Assembly (NCBI RefSeq): GCF_947494555.1
Contig: NZ_CANLVF010000011.1
Span: 1 to 64,000 of the forward strand
Length of the DNA stretch: 64,000 nt
Direction of reading: 5' to 3'
DNA from: an uncultured Roseibium sp.
GTDB taxonomy: Bacteria; Pseudomonadota; Alphaproteobacteria; Rhizobiales; Stappiaceae
Shown here: piece by piece, positions 44,285 to 53,362 of the stretch
Position numbering within the stretch: position 1 is the stretch's first letter
Layout: the number at the start of each line of letters is the position of its first letter
The notes under the pieces: generated by a model
What the model was told of the DNA's origin: nothing
Database searches by the model: none
The model's input: the letters and a program-made list of their open reading frames with translations, nothing else
Position numbers and translations under genes: made by a program

Positions 44285-44381
44285 GCTTGTCCTGTCGTAA
44301 CACAAGCTGGTAGTTCAACGGCTTTTCTGAATTGTGACAAGTCTTGTCGCGTTGAGAAGTCCCCTTAGGACAATAATTGTC
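44285..44381. promoter_or_regulatory. Operator region with paired palindromes between glcD and a LysR gene
   Basis: Two 13-bp perfect palindromes share the form GACAA-N3-TTGTC: GACAAGTCTTGTC (44336-44348) and GACAATAATTGTC (44369-44381), 33 bp apart or about three helical turns. A looser inverted repeat GCTTGT...ACAAGC lies at 44285-44307. They fit binding by the divergent LysR protein, which would control glcDE. Confidence 0.6.
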
Positions 44382-44398
44382 TTTCTGAGAGATTGAAA

Positions 44399-45343
44399 AT
44401 GAGCAATCTGACGGACATGGAAATTTTCGCCCGGGTGGTCAGCTCGGGCAGTATGTCGGCCGCCGGACGCGAAATGAGCCTTTCACCTGCCGTCGTGTCG
44501 AAACGTATCCGCAGGCTGGAAGAAAAGCTGGGCACCCGGCTGCTGCAGCGAACCACACGTCAGATCGCCATGACGGAAGCCGGCCAGGGTTTTTACGAAC
44601 GCGTTGTGGCCATATTGGCGTCGGTGGAGGAAGCCGAGTCATTCGTATCCCGGGGGTCCGCCAAGGCACGCGGACACCTCAGGGTCGCGGTACCGACTTC
44701 ATTCGGACGTCTGCATATCGCGCCTCATCTCGGACGGTTCTTGTCCGAGAACCCGGATCTTTCGGTCAATCTCGATCTCTCCGACGACTTTGTCGACATT
44801 GTTGGGGACGGATACGATCTGGCAGTGAGGATCGCGGAGCTTTCCGATTCCAGCCTCGTCGCGCGACGCCTTGCCCCCGTCCATCGTATTCTTTGTGCAA
44901 GCCCGGACTATGTGGCGCGGCATGGTGTGCCCGAGAGCATCGAAGATCTCGCCGCCAACCACGTCACAATCGCCGCAACCAATCAGGACCCCTGGCGGCT
45001 TGCGGGCCCGAACGGTATCGAAACCGTGCGCACCCAGGCGCCTCTCAAAACGAATTCCAATGAAGTTGTCCGTGAATGCCTGCTTTCCGGAGTTGGCATC
45101 GCCCTGCGTTCGACGTGGGATATCGGACCCGAGCTGCATGAGGGCAAATTGCAGATCCTGCTACCTCAATACAGGGCATCGAAAGATGTCGGCCTCTATG
45201 CCGTCTATCCCAGCCGTCAGTTCCTGCCCGCGAAGGTTCGTGTCTTCATCGACTTCCTGGCGGCGCTTTACGGGTCGTCCCCCTATTGGGATGCAGGCCT
45301 GGACGACTGGCTCAGGCTACCGAGCAACGCTCAGGCGGGATGA
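44399..45343 (+). CDS. LysR-family regulator, probably of the glc operon
   Basis: 314 residues: winged HTH (MEIFARVVSSGSMSAAGREM; LSPAVVSKRIRRLEEKLGTR) and effector domain. It resembles the DsdC/AaeR-like LysR group. ATG 44399 is preferred over TTG 44393. Divergent placement from glcD suggests that it controls glycolate oxidation; E. coli uses the GntR protein GlcC instead. Confidence 0.88.
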   Translation: MSNLTDMEIFARVVSSGSMSAAGREMSLSPAVVSKRIRRLEEKLGTRLLQRTTRQIAMTEAGQGFYERVVAILASVEEAESFVSRGSAKARGHLRVAVPTSFGRLHIAPHLGRFLSENPDLSVNLDLSDDFVDIVGDGYDLAVRIAELSDSSLVARRLAPVHRILCASPDYVARHGVPESIEDLAANHVTIAATNQDPWRLAGPNGIETVRTQAPLKTNSNEVVRECLLSGVGIALRSTWDIGPELHEGKLQILLPQYRASKDVGLYAVYPSRQFLPAKVRVFIDFLAALYGSSPYWDAGLDDWLRLPSNAQAG

Positions 45344-45482
45344 TCACTCCCTTTTGACAATTGCGAGGAGAAGTTCGGCATTAGTATCACTCCTGATGCG
45401 ACTGTGCGTCACTTGCTTCAGACACCGGCATGATGTCTTTTGGTGCGGGGTAATGACAGCACCCAAATTGAGGGAGAGATAT

Positions 45483-45878
45483 ATGCAGCGTCTGCTGATG
45501 ATCGCCGGAAGCGCGCTTCTGGCCCTGACCGTTCAGGCTGGTGCCGAAGGCGATCCGACCAAGGGTGAAAGAGTATTCAAGAAATGCGCCGCGTGCCATG
45601 CAGTCGGCGAATCCGCCAAGAACAAGGTCGGTCCGCAACTGAACGGCATCGTTGGTGCTCCGTGGGGCCGGATCGAAGGATACAAATATTCCAAGAATCT
45701 TGTTGAGCTGAGCGACGGCAAGGTCTGGGACGAAGACACGCTTGTCGTCTACCTGACCAAACCGAAGGACCTTATCCCGAAGGGCAAGATGGCCTTTGCG
45801 GGGCTTAGGAAAGAACAGGAGCGCGCCGATGTGATTGCCTACTTGGCGCAGTTCAAAGATGACGGCACCACAGAATAA
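45483..45878 (+). CDS. Class I cytochrome c
   Basis: 131 residues with a signal peptide (residues 1-21), haem motif CAACH (Cys 35, Cys 38, His 39) and axial Met in PKGKMAFAG (Met 103). The spacing and the GYKYSKNLV stretch match mitochondrial-type c2/c550 cytochromes. GGGAGAG precedes ATG 45483; the longer frame from 44871 is a shadow through the LysR gene. It is a soluble periplasmic electron carrier. Confidence 0.92.
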   Translation: MQRLLMIAGSALLALTVQAGAEGDPTKGERVFKKCAACHAVGESAKNKVGPQLNGIVGAPWGRIEGYKYSKNLVELSDGKVWDEDTLVVYLTKPKDLIPKGKMAFAGLRKEQERADVIAYLAQFKDDGTTE

Positions 45879-45902
45879 GGTTGGCCGACGTCGCATCACA
45901 AC

Positions 45903-45933
45903 AAAGGCCGGTCAATCCGGCCTTTCTTTTTTT
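45903..45933. terminator. Terminator between convergent cytochrome c and DUF3422 genes
   Basis: Stem AAAGGCCGG / CCGGCCTTT with loop TCAAT, followed by a T-run on the plus strand. It can end transcription in both directions. Confidence 0.85.
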
Positions 45934-45941
45934 GTCCAGTT

Positions 45942-47267
45942 TCAATGTTCGCCGTGGTGTTTTCGGATCCGCCTTACCGTCCACCAGATCAGCAGAACAA
46001 TCACAGGCACAGAGACACCGGTCGCGATGTTTGCGCTCGGAACAGGCAGCCCCGCGTCCTTCGCCGCTTTTGCCAGATAAGAGATCAGCCCGACAACATA
46101 GTAGCTGACCGCAGCGACAGACAGACCCTCAACAGTCTGTTGCAGACGCAACTGCAGGCGGGCCCTGCGGTTCATCGATTGCAGAAGGCTGCGGTTCTGC
46201 TGCTCAAGTTCAACATCCACGCGCGTGCGTAACAATGTCGTTGCGCGCGCAAGCTTGCGCGAGAGCATTGCCTGCCGGTCCTCAATCGCCTGGCAAGTCC
46301 GCATTGCCGGCGCCAGCCGCCTGGACAGGAACGAGGCCATCGATAGCTCTCCAGGCGCGGCTTCTTCCTTCAACGTGGCGAACCTGGCCTTTACGATCTG
46401 GTCATAAGCGCGGCTGGCACCAAAGCGGAACGTGCTTGCTGTCGCCCCGGCCTCGAGCGCGGCTGCCAGGGCCGTCAGCTTGTCCAAAAGGTCCTGATTG
46501 GCGCCCAATGCCGAGGCATCCTTCATTTGACCGGTCAATTCCGCGAGTTCTATTTCATAGCGCCTGATTTCCGGCTGCAGATTGCCTGCTTCGAACAGTC
46601 CGAGCATCGCCAGGGTCCGGTAGGTTTCCACCTCCAGGAGGCGCTGGATCACCGCGCCTGACTGGACATCGCTCAGCGAGCGGTTGAATACGAGAATGCG
46701 GGTCAGGCCATCCCCATCCTGGCGGAAATCCGTGGCAACGCCGGCCGCCTCGTCCTCAAGATTGGACACGGTCAGGCTGCTTTCATCAAACTGAGAACGC
46801 CAGATCTCGTCGTTCATCGGCTCACGCAACTCAAGGCGGACCGCGACCAGAAGATCCCCCGGCGCTCGAAAGGCCGCGCCAAATGGATGCGCCGCAGGGA
46901 GCGGTCCGAAGATCCGCTCGGGGTTTGCAGCACCATCCCATGTGTAGGTCGTGAATTCCGCGTGCTGTTCCCAACTCAAGGTGCCACCACCGAAGGAGAC
47001 GGTGTGGTGGCGATTGCCGGGCGCCGGTCCATGGGTTCCGCGCGAAATACAGAATTCCGACAGCCATGCCTGGTCCTGCGCGGCTTCCTCAGCGCTTGTC
47101 AGGAATGCGTAGTGCAGAACAGTTCGCGGGCTTGTGAGCGGACGGAACGGACGGGCATGCACCTCTCCCAAAACGCGTTCGCGCAAGGGGGATGTCCGAA
47201 ACGACGGCAGCGAAGATCCGTTTTCTGACCCCTGACCCAATATTCCGCCCCCATCTTCTACCGCCAC
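45942..47267 (-). CDS. DUF3422 membrane-anchored protein
   Basis: 441 residues. The start region (LRERVLGEVHARPFRPLTSP) and the tail, with two C-terminal membrane segments (VAAVSYYVVGLISYLAKAAK; ATGVSVPVIVLLIWWTVRRI), fit DUF3422. A long coiled-coil segment precedes the membrane part. GTG 47267 is the first start. Function unknown. Confidence 0.85.
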   Translation of the reverse strand: MAVEDGGGILGQGSENGSSLPSFRTSPLRERVLGEVHARPFRPLTSPRTVLHYAFLTSAEEAAQDQAWLSEFCISRGTHGPAPGNRHHTVSFGGGTLSWEQHAEFTTYTWDGAANPERIFGPLPAAHPFGAAFRAPGDLLVAVRLELREPMNDEIWRSQFDESSLTVSNLEDEAAGVATDFRQDGDGLTRILVFNRSLSDVQSGAVIQRLLEVETYRTLAMLGLFEAGNLQPEIRRYEIELAELTGQMKDASALGANQDLLDKLTALAAALEAGATASTFRFGASRAYDQIVKARFATLKEEAAPGELSMASFLSRRLAPAMRTCQAIEDRQAMLSRKLARATTLLRTRVDVELEQQNRSLLQSMNRRARLQLRLQQTVEGLSVAAVSYYVVGLISYLAKAAKDAGLPVPSANIATGVSVPVIVLLIWWTVRRIRKHHGEH

Positions 47268-47296
47268 AGCGTTTTACTTTGCCCACAAGGCCAACC

Positions 47297-47312
47297 TTAG
47301 ACCAAGGTCTAA
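47297..47312. promoter_or_regulatory. Palindrome upstream of the GntR-family regulator
   Basis: TTAGACC-AA-GGTCTAA, seven-bp arms, lies between DUF3422 and lldR. It may be a binding site for either. Confidence 0.4.
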
Positions 47313-47358
47313 TATTGTCACAGGGAGCGCCAATCCGCCCAAACCCAGGCACTCTCAA

Positions 47359-47383
47359 AATTGGATAAAAAATTTGACCAATT
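47359..47383. promoter_or_regulatory. Candidate FadR/LldR-type operator
   Basis: AATTGG...CCAATT with 13 bp between arms; the right half TTGACCAATT resembles half of the PdhR/LldR-type consensus. It is 47 bp upstream of the regulator start. Confidence 0.4.
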
Positions 47384-47429
47384 TATCATTTCCACCTAAA
47401 GTGCGCGGCAACGAGAGAGCGCGCCCATC

Positions 47430-48206
47430 ATGTTTCAACCCGTCGATCATCAGAAAACGGCCAACGCCGCTGTCGAACAGATAGAAAACCTGATCCTGAA
47501 AGGCGTCTTGCATTCAGGCGACAGACTTCCCGCTGAAAGAGACCTTGCCGAGAAAATGAAAGTGTCGAGACCGGTGCTTCGGGACGCTCTCAAGATCCTT
47601 GAGGAGCGGAAGCTGATCGAAGCACGGCGCGGTGGCGGCACATTCGTCTGCGACCTTATCGGTTCCATTTTCTCAGACGCTGTCGTTGAGCTGATCGCCC
47701 GTCACCCGTCCGCCATAGACGACTACTTCGAGTTCCGGCGGGGAATTGAGGGGCAGGCCGCGGCTCAGGCTGCAATGCGCGCCGCACCCTCCGACCTGAA
47801 GCGGCTGCAGGAAATCGTCACTCAAATGCACACGGCGCATGAGGCCCACGACCTTACCGAGGAGGCTCTGCTCGATGTGGAGTTTCACCATGCGGTTGGT
47901 GAAGCGGCACACAATGTGGTGATGCTTCACACATTGCGTTCCTGCTACCGGCTGCTCGAGAACGGTGTCTTTTACAATCGCGGGCGTCTTTATCACCACC
48001 CGACCGCGCGTAACGAATTGCTGCAACAGCATCTTGCCATTGCAACCGCCATCAAGGACCACGATCCGGCCGGTGCCAGACGCGCATCCGAGGCTCACAT
48101 TGACTATGTCCGCGGAACCCTTGCCGACGCCGAAAATCTCGACTTGCGGGAACAACTTGCAGGTCTGCGGCGCACCAAACCCCTAAAACAAGCTGCCAGA
48201 TCCTGA
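47430..48206 (+). CDS. FadR-subfamily GntR regulator (LldR-like)
   Basis: 258 residues: N-terminal winged HTH (LHSGDRLPAERDLAEKMKVS; RPVLRDALKILEERKLIEAR) and a C-terminal FCD effector domain with metal-binding His/Asp (DVEFHHAVGEAAHN). It lies 19 bp before an L-lactate dehydrogenase gene, so lactate-responsive repression is likely. Confidence 0.88.
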   Translation: MFQPVDHQKTANAAVEQIENLILKGVLHSGDRLPAERDLAEKMKVSRPVLRDALKILEERKLIEARRGGGTFVCDLIGSIFSDAVVELIARHPSAIDDYFEFRRGIEGQAAAQAAMRAAPSDLKRLQEIVTQMHTAHEAHDLTEEALLDVEFHHAVGEAAHNVVMLHTLRSCYRLLENGVFYNRGRLYHHPTARNELLQQHLAIATAIKDHDPAGARRASEAHIDYVRGTLADAENLDLREQLAGLRRTKPLKQAARS

Positions 48207-48225
48207 CTCTCAGGGAGGATACACC

Positions 48226-49362
48226 ATGACGACCGTGACCGATGTTGCCGACATGAAGGCCCTTGCCAAACGCCGTGTGCCGAAAATGTTCTACGACTAC
48301 GCGGATACCGGCTCGTGGACACAGAGCACCTATCGTGAAAACGAAGCCGCGCTCCAGCGTCAGAAACTGCGCCAAAGGGTTGCCCGAAACATCGACAACC
48401 GATCGGTCAAAACAACCATGATCGGTCAGGACGTTTCAATGCCGGTCGGTCTGGCGCCGGTCGGGCTGACCGGTATGCAGCATGCCGACGGTGAAATACT
48501 TGCGGCACAGGCCGCGGAAGAGTTCGGTGTTCCGTTCACGCTGTCCACAATGAGCGTCTGTTCCATTGAGGACGTGGCTGAGCACACGAAAAACCCGTTC
48601 TGGTTCCAGCTCTATGTGATGCGGGACCGGGGATTTTCGGAAAGCCTGATGGAACGGGCCAAGGCGGCAGGGTGCTCTGCGCTTGTTCTCACTCTGGATC
48701 TTCAGGTTCTGGGGCAACGCCACCAGGACATCAAGAACGGCCTCAGCACACCGCCCAAACCGAAGCCTGGGGTTCTGATCGATCTTGCCTTCAAGCCACG
48801 CTGGTGCTGGAACATGCTGCAGACAAAACGCCGCGAGTTCGGCAACATCCACGGTCATGTCTCGGGCGTTGAGGACATGACTTCGCTGGCAGAGTGGACA
48901 GCCAGCCAATTCGACCCGACCCTGGACTGGGCTTCCGTCGACTGGGTCAAAAAGCACTGGGACAGAAAGCTGATCCTGAAGGGCATCAACGATGTCGAGG
49001 ACGCAAAGGTCGCCGCCGACCTTGGTGCAGACGCGATTGTCGTTTCCAACCACGGAGGCCGGCAGCTGGACGGTGCTCTGGCTTCCTACGACGTTCTTGG
49101 CGACATTGTCGACGCGGTCGGTGACAAGGTCGAAGTCCATTTCGACGGTGGTATCCGTTCAGGTCAAGACGTTTTCCGAGCCGTCGCCATGGGAGCGCAC
49201 AGCACCTATATCGGCCGCGCATTTGTCTACGGTCTCGGCGCCATGGGCAAACCGGGTGTCACCAAGGTCCTGGAAATGATCCGCAAGGAGCTCGATGTGA
49301 CGATGGGATTGTGCGGAGAGACCGACATCAAGAACGTAGGCCGTCACAATCTGGTTCTCTGA
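48226..49362 (+). CDS. lldD: L-lactate dehydrogenase (FMN-dependent alpha-hydroxyacid oxidising)
   Basis: 378 residues. TIM-barrel flavin enzyme with the catalytic-site motif SNHGGRQLDGA and FMN phosphate site FDGGIRSGQDVFRAVAMGAH (shown to 20 residues). Oxidises L-lactate to pyruvate, feeding respiration. GGGAGG lies before the ATG. It is cotranscribed with the GntR regulator. Confidence 0.9.
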   Translation: MTTVTDVADMKALAKRRVPKMFYDYADTGSWTQSTYRENEAALQRQKLRQRVARNIDNRSVKTTMIGQDVSMPVGLAPVGLTGMQHADGEILAAQAAEEFGVPFTLSTMSVCSIEDVAEHTKNPFWFQLYVMRDRGFSESLMERAKAAGCSALVLTLDLQVLGQRHQDIKNGLSTPPKPKPGVLIDLAFKPRWCWNMLQTKRREFGNIHGHVSGVEDMTSLAEWTASQFDPTLDWASVDWVKKHWDRKLILKGINDVEDAKVAADLGADAIVVSNHGGRQLDGALASYDVLGDIVDAVGDKVEVHFDGGIRSGQDVFRAVAMGAHSTYIGRAFVYGLGAMGKPGVTKVLEMIRKELDVTMGLCGETDIKNVGRHNLVL

Positions 49363-49382
49363 CCAGTTCTATGTGAGTAATT

Positions 49383-49478
49383 CTATCTGAGCAGATCCAG
49401 CCAGGCTGAGGCGAGCGCGGCTCCAAGCTCGTCTGCCCTGGCGGCATGGCGGGCAGCTTCTACATCGAGCCGCTCAGG
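49383..49478 (-). pseudogene. Detached C-terminal part of the amidotransferase gene
   Basis: Beyond the in-frame TAG (49479-49481) the same frame stays open for 31 codons to a second TAG (49383-49385). It encodes a helical, Ala/Leu/Glu-rich tail (PERLDVEAARHAARADELGA, then about 11 more). Adding it gives about 233 residues, the usual family length. It looks like genuine coding sequence cut off by a single stop codon. Confidence 0.65.
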
Positions 49479-50084
49479 CTAATTCGGCGTGTGGGGCAGG
49501 ATCTCGTCAGACAGATCGCTAGACCAGTCCCGCACGTCCTGGAGCGCGGCTTCGAAATGGAATTGAATGGCGTAAGTCGCACGCCCGACACGAAAAGCCT
49601 GTATCGGCGTCATCTTGCTTTTGGCGAGATGCAAGGCACCATCTGGCAACGAAACCGTGTCGGTATGCCAGTGAAACAGCGGTCCGCCCTCGCCCAACGC
49701 GCCAAGGACTGGGTCCGAAATTCCCGAAGGCGTCGGTATGACCTCATGCCAGCCGAATTCAATTGGCCGGTCCAGAACATTGCGCCCGCCAAAAGCCCGG
49801 GCGATCAATTGACACCCCAGGCAGATCCCAAGCACCGGCAGGTCGGCTTCATGGAACCGGCGGATCAGCGCACAGACAGACGCAAGATGCGGATAGGCCG
49901 CGTCGTCCAGTGCGCTCTGCGCGCCTCCCAAGACCACCAGGCCGCAATAGCCGTTTAATGCCTCCGGGATCGGCTCGCCGTCATAGGCTTTGATCACGTG
50001 CCAGGTCAGTCCCCTCGCCGAAGCATATCTGCCAAGTGCCGCCAATCCGGCTTTCGGATAGTTCTCAATCACGAGCAAAGTCAT
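49479..50084 (-). CDS. Type 1 glutamine amidotransferase-like protein, prematurely stopped
   Basis: 201 residues of a class I GATase domain (GMP synthase-like). The catalytic triad is complete: Cys 88 in LGICLGCQL, His 176 and Glu 178 in QFHFE. It transfers amide nitrogen in relatives; the acceptor is unknown. GGAGG precedes the ATG. It ends in TAG, after which the frame continues to encode the normal C-terminal helix (49383-49478). The product may be functional but short, or made full-length by readthrough. Confidence 0.82.
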   Translation of the reverse strand: MTLLVIENYPKAGLAALGRYASARGLTWHVIKAYDGEPIPEALNGYCGLVVLGGAQSALDDAAYPHLASVCALIRRFHEADLPVLGICLGCQLIARAFGGRNVLDRPIEFGWHEVIPTPSGISDPVLGALGEGGPLFHWHTDTVSLPDGALHLAKSKMTPIQAFRVGRATYAIQFHFEAALQDVRDWSSDLSDEILPHTPN

Positions 50085-50235
50085 TTTGCCTCCGGAGCCG
50101 ATACGCCGCCTTCATCTTGTTCAGAAGCAAGAAGCTATTCATCGAATCGCGTGATGGAAACATCAAAAACAATCATTTGCGTTGAAGCGAACCGCAGACC
50201 AGATTTAAAGAATATTTTCCGTCAAAGGTGATTTC

Positions 50236-51153
50236 ATGAGCGTCGCGACCCCCGCCATCCGCAATGGATCCAGCGGCTTTTCCGCAGTGGATTACGGTCT
50301 CTATGCCACTACGGTGCTTGCATGGGGATTCAGCTGGATTGCCATGAAGAGCCAGGTGGCGAGCGTTTCGCCCGAAGTTTCCGTGTTCTGGCGGTTCGTT
50401 CTGGCAGCAACGATCATGATGATCTGGGCAAGACTCCGCGGATACAACCTGTCGTTCGGAATAAGGGAACACATGCGCTTTGCCGGCCTCGGCGCATTTC
50501 TTTTCTCAACCAACTTCACACTCTTTTATTATGGCGCGATCCAGATACCGTCAGGTCTGCTTGCGGTGATTTTCTCCACCGCATCGATATTCAATCTGTT
50601 CCTGGCGCTTCTCTTGTTCGGGCAACGTCCGAACCTGCTTGCACTTGTCGCCGGCATGCTTGGCTTTGCGGGAATTGCGTTGATGTTCTGGCCGAAGCTC
50701 GCGGGCGCTGACTTCAACACCGAGGCCGCATTCGGCCTGGGCCTTTGCATTGCGGGTACCCTTTCTTTCTGCTGCGGCAACATGCTTTCAGCAGACACGC
50801 AGCGGCGCGGCATCGCGGTCGTGCCCGCAGCCGCCTGGGGGATGGTCTACGGCGCGATCCTGCTGGGAGTGTTCTCTGCGCTTCGCGGGCAAAGCTTCGC
50901 TGTGGAGTGGTCGTTCTCCTATTTCGGCGGCCTCGTCTATCTGGCCGTCGTCGCTTCTGTTTTCGCGTTTGCGTCATACCTGACATTGCTGGGAAGGATC
51001 GGTTCTGCCCGCGCCGGCTACGCCACCGTGATGTTTCCGGTGGTCGCGTTGACGCTTTCGACCATCTTCGAGGGCTACCAGTGGACATCCCTTGCTGCGA
51101 TCGGTCTTGTCTGCGTGCTTGGCGGAAACCTTTTGATGCTGCGCGCCCGCTGA
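50236..51153 (+). CDS. EamA/DMT-family transporter
   Basis: 305 residues with ten hydrophobic segments in two EamA repeats (AWGFSWIAMKSQVASVSPEV near the start). A second DMT exporter beside the one at 6918; the two are not close copies. It is divergent from the amidotransferase gene and convergent with a LysR gene. Substrate unknown. Confidence 0.88.
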   Translation: MSVATPAIRNGSSGFSAVDYGLYATTVLAWGFSWIAMKSQVASVSPEVSVFWRFVLAATIMMIWARLRGYNLSFGIREHMRFAGLGAFLFSTNFTLFYYGAIQIPSGLLAVIFSTASIFNLFLALLLFGQRPNLLALVAGMLGFAGIALMFWPKLAGADFNTEAAFGLGLCIAGTLSFCCGNMLSADTQRRGIAVVPAAAWGMVYGAILLGVFSALRGQSFAVEWSFSYFGGLVYLAVVASVFAFASYLTLLGRIGSARAGYATVMFPVVALTLSTIFEGYQWTSLAAIGLVCVLGGNLLMLRAR

Positions 51154-51165
51154 ACCGCTCAATCG

Positions 51166-52056
51166 CTACTCAGCAGCTACCTGCCCGCTGACGCTGCCAA
51201 CATTTCCAATCGCGGCAATGAGGTGGTTGCAAAGCGTGTCGTGCATTGCCTCGCGCGCACTGTCAGAGCGCAATAGCGCTATGTCGCAGGACGGAAGCAC
51301 GGGAAATCCGTCCCTTTCGTCCAGAATGCGCATCCCGTCTCGGATTGCACTTTCAGGAAATACCGTGATCGCCAGGCCTGCCTGAACAGCGCCAACGAGC
51401 GCCGTCGCACTTGAACTCGTATAGGACACCCGGTAGCGCCGGCCCGCCCGGTCGAGCGCGTCCATCGACAAGCGCCGCCATCCACAGGACGAGGGTCCCA
51501 GCGCCAGCCGGATAACGTCTTGTGTGTGGGCGGAATGCTGCATCGCGGTTACCCAGTACAAGGGTTCACGGCGAATGATCTCTCCGCGCACATCCATTGT
51601 GTCGCTGGATGTGGTGATCGCGACATCAAGAGTTCCCTCACGGATCGCTTCGGTCAACTTGCTGCTTCCGGAACATTCGACTTCCACTTCAATGGAAGGG
51701 TTCAGACGGTTGAAAGCTGCAAGAACCTGCGGAAGCAGACGATCCGCATAGTCGTCCGGTACGCCAAGCTTGACATGGCCGACTTCCTTTTGCCCGTTGA
51801 AAGCTGTAAGCGTTTCGTCGTTCAAGAGGATCATCCGGCGTGCATATTCGACCAGACGCTGTCCGTTTTCAGTCAAACGTGATTGCCGCCCATCCTTGAT
51901 GAATATCGGCTGGCCGACACGCTCTTCAAGCCGACGCATCTGCATGGAAACCGCAGACTGTGTCTTGTGAACGGCTTCGCCCGCTTTCGTAAAGCTACCC
52001 AGCTCAGCAATAGCTAAAAACGTGCGAAGCTGATCAATGTCCAACGCGTGATTCAT
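51166..52056 (-). CDS. LysR-family regulator, paralogue 1
   Basis: 296 residues. HTH region KTQSAVSMQMRRLEERVGQP and effector domain. It is clearly similar over most of its length to the next gene (for example KTQSAVSMQMRRLEER in both, and LGVPDDYADRLLPQVLAAF against LGTPDDYADRFLPEILARF). ATG 52056 gives the matching start. The pair arose by tandem duplication. Confidence 0.88.
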   Translation of the reverse strand: MNHALDIDQLRTFLAIAELGSFTKAGEAVHKTQSAVSMQMRRLEERVGQPIFIKDGRQSRLTENGQRLVEYARRMILLNDETLTAFNGQKEVGHVKLGVPDDYADRLLPQVLAAFNRLNPSIEVEVECSGSSKLTEAIREGTLDVAITTSSDTMDVRGEIIRREPLYWVTAMQHSAHTQDVIRLALGPSSCGWRRLSMDALDRAGRRYRVSYTSSSATALVGAVQAGLAITVFPESAIRDGMRILDERDGFPVLPSCDIALLRSDSAREAMHDTLCNHLIAAIGNVGSVSGQVAAE

Positions 52057-52223
52057 CTGAATACCCCGCGGCTCAACCACATATCAGGCGGAAGATTTGA
52101 GATTCGAATTAATTAGGCGAAGATACATCACAATCTCTTACATTACAAACACAATTTCAACTATTCCGGCTACTTTCATTGGGTGCAAGCGTTTGTAATC
52201 AAAGCCATTTTTTAGACGCATAC

Positions 52224-53099
52224 TTATTGAGCCGCCTGAGGAACCGACAGGTTGTCCAGCGACGAGACTATGTGTTCAACGAGAGCGTCTGTCACGCGTG
52301 AACTGTTGTGCCAGGATCGCATGATGCCGATTTCGCAGTCCGGCAGCCTCGGAAATCCGTCGGCTTCCGTCAGCACGCGCATGCCGGAGCGCAGCGCGGA
52401 TTCCGGCAGAACCGAAATCGCCAAACCAGCGAGGACCGCCGCACCCACGGCCGTTGAATTCCAGCTTGAATAAAGAAGGCGATGTTCGCGCATCTGGTCT
52501 CCCAGAGCATTGATCGCCGCCTTTCGCCAGTCGCAGGTCGCTCTTCCCAGTGCCAGGGGAAGGGGCGATTCATTTTCGACGGCATGCCGCGCCGAAACGA
52601 CCCAGAGCAGCGGTTCGCGCCGGACAAGATCGACATGCTTCCGGCCTTTTTTCTGGACATGCGTGATAATGGCGACGTCCAGTTCCCCTTCCGAAATCAT
52701 ATCGGCAAGATTCGGCGTCGGAGCGCAAACCACGCTCACTTCGGCCTTGGGGTTCGATCTTGAAAATCTTGCGAGGATTTCCGGGAGAAAGCGGTCCGCA
52801 TAATCGTCCGGCGTTCCAAGACGCACGAGCCCCGCGAGTTCGGTATCGTCAAATGCGGCAAGTGTCTCGTCGTTCAGCTGAACCAGCCGCCGCGCATAGT
52901 GAAGCAGGCGTTCGCCGTGTTCGGTCAGACGCGACTGCCGGCCGACACGGACAAAGAGCGGCTTGCCGATACGTTCTTCAAGCCGACGCATCTGCATCGA
53001 CACCGCTGACTGTGTCTTGTGAACATTTTCCGCTGCCTTCGTGAAACTGCCACTTTCGGCAATTGCAACGAAGGTCCGGAGCTGATCAAGGTCGAGCAT
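52224..53099 (-). CDS. LysR-family regulator, paralogue 2
   Basis: 291 residues, same architecture as its neighbour. Shares FTKAAENVHKTQSAVSMQMR and the DDYADRFLPEI segment with it. The gene lies upstream of paralogue 1 on the same strand with a 167-bp AT-rich spacer, so each may have its own promoter. Divergent from the DUF1127 gene. Confidence 0.88.
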   Translation of the reverse strand: MLDLDQLRTFVAIAESGSFTKAAENVHKTQSAVSMQMRRLEERIGKPLFVRVGRQSRLTEHGERLLHYARRLVQLNDETLAAFDDTELAGLVRLGTPDDYADRFLPEILARFSRSNPKAEVSVVCAPTPNLADMISEGELDVAIITHVQKKGRKHVDLVRREPLLWVVSARHAVENESPLPLALGRATCDWRKAAINALGDQMREHRLLYSSWNSTAVGAAVLAGLAISVLPESALRSGMRVLTEADGFPRLPDCEIGIMRSWHNSSRVTDALVEHIVSSLDNLSVPQAAQ

Positions 53100-53362
53100 T
53101 GGCGCCCCAATTATAAGAGTTGGTCATGTTTAGCACGACACTCATTCGCGCGGGAAATATTAAATGACACAGCGATTTCTGACGGGAAACGAACACCACC
53201 GCCGCTTAACATCACACACTCTGATCAATTCCATCACAAACATTCGTTGGAATTATATATCTGGATCATGCATATAGAGAATGTTCCTCAAACACAGATC
53301 GCCAGTCCGGCGCGGAACAGGCTGCCGAAACTCCCTTCGGCCGCTCACAGGAGATTATTGCC

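Noticed and set aside
44871..45482. 335-codon frame starting inside the LysR gene and ending with cytochrome c
   Set aside because: Only the last 131 codons, from ATG 45483 with its own ribosome site and signal peptide, are coding; the rest is a shadow of the LysR gene.
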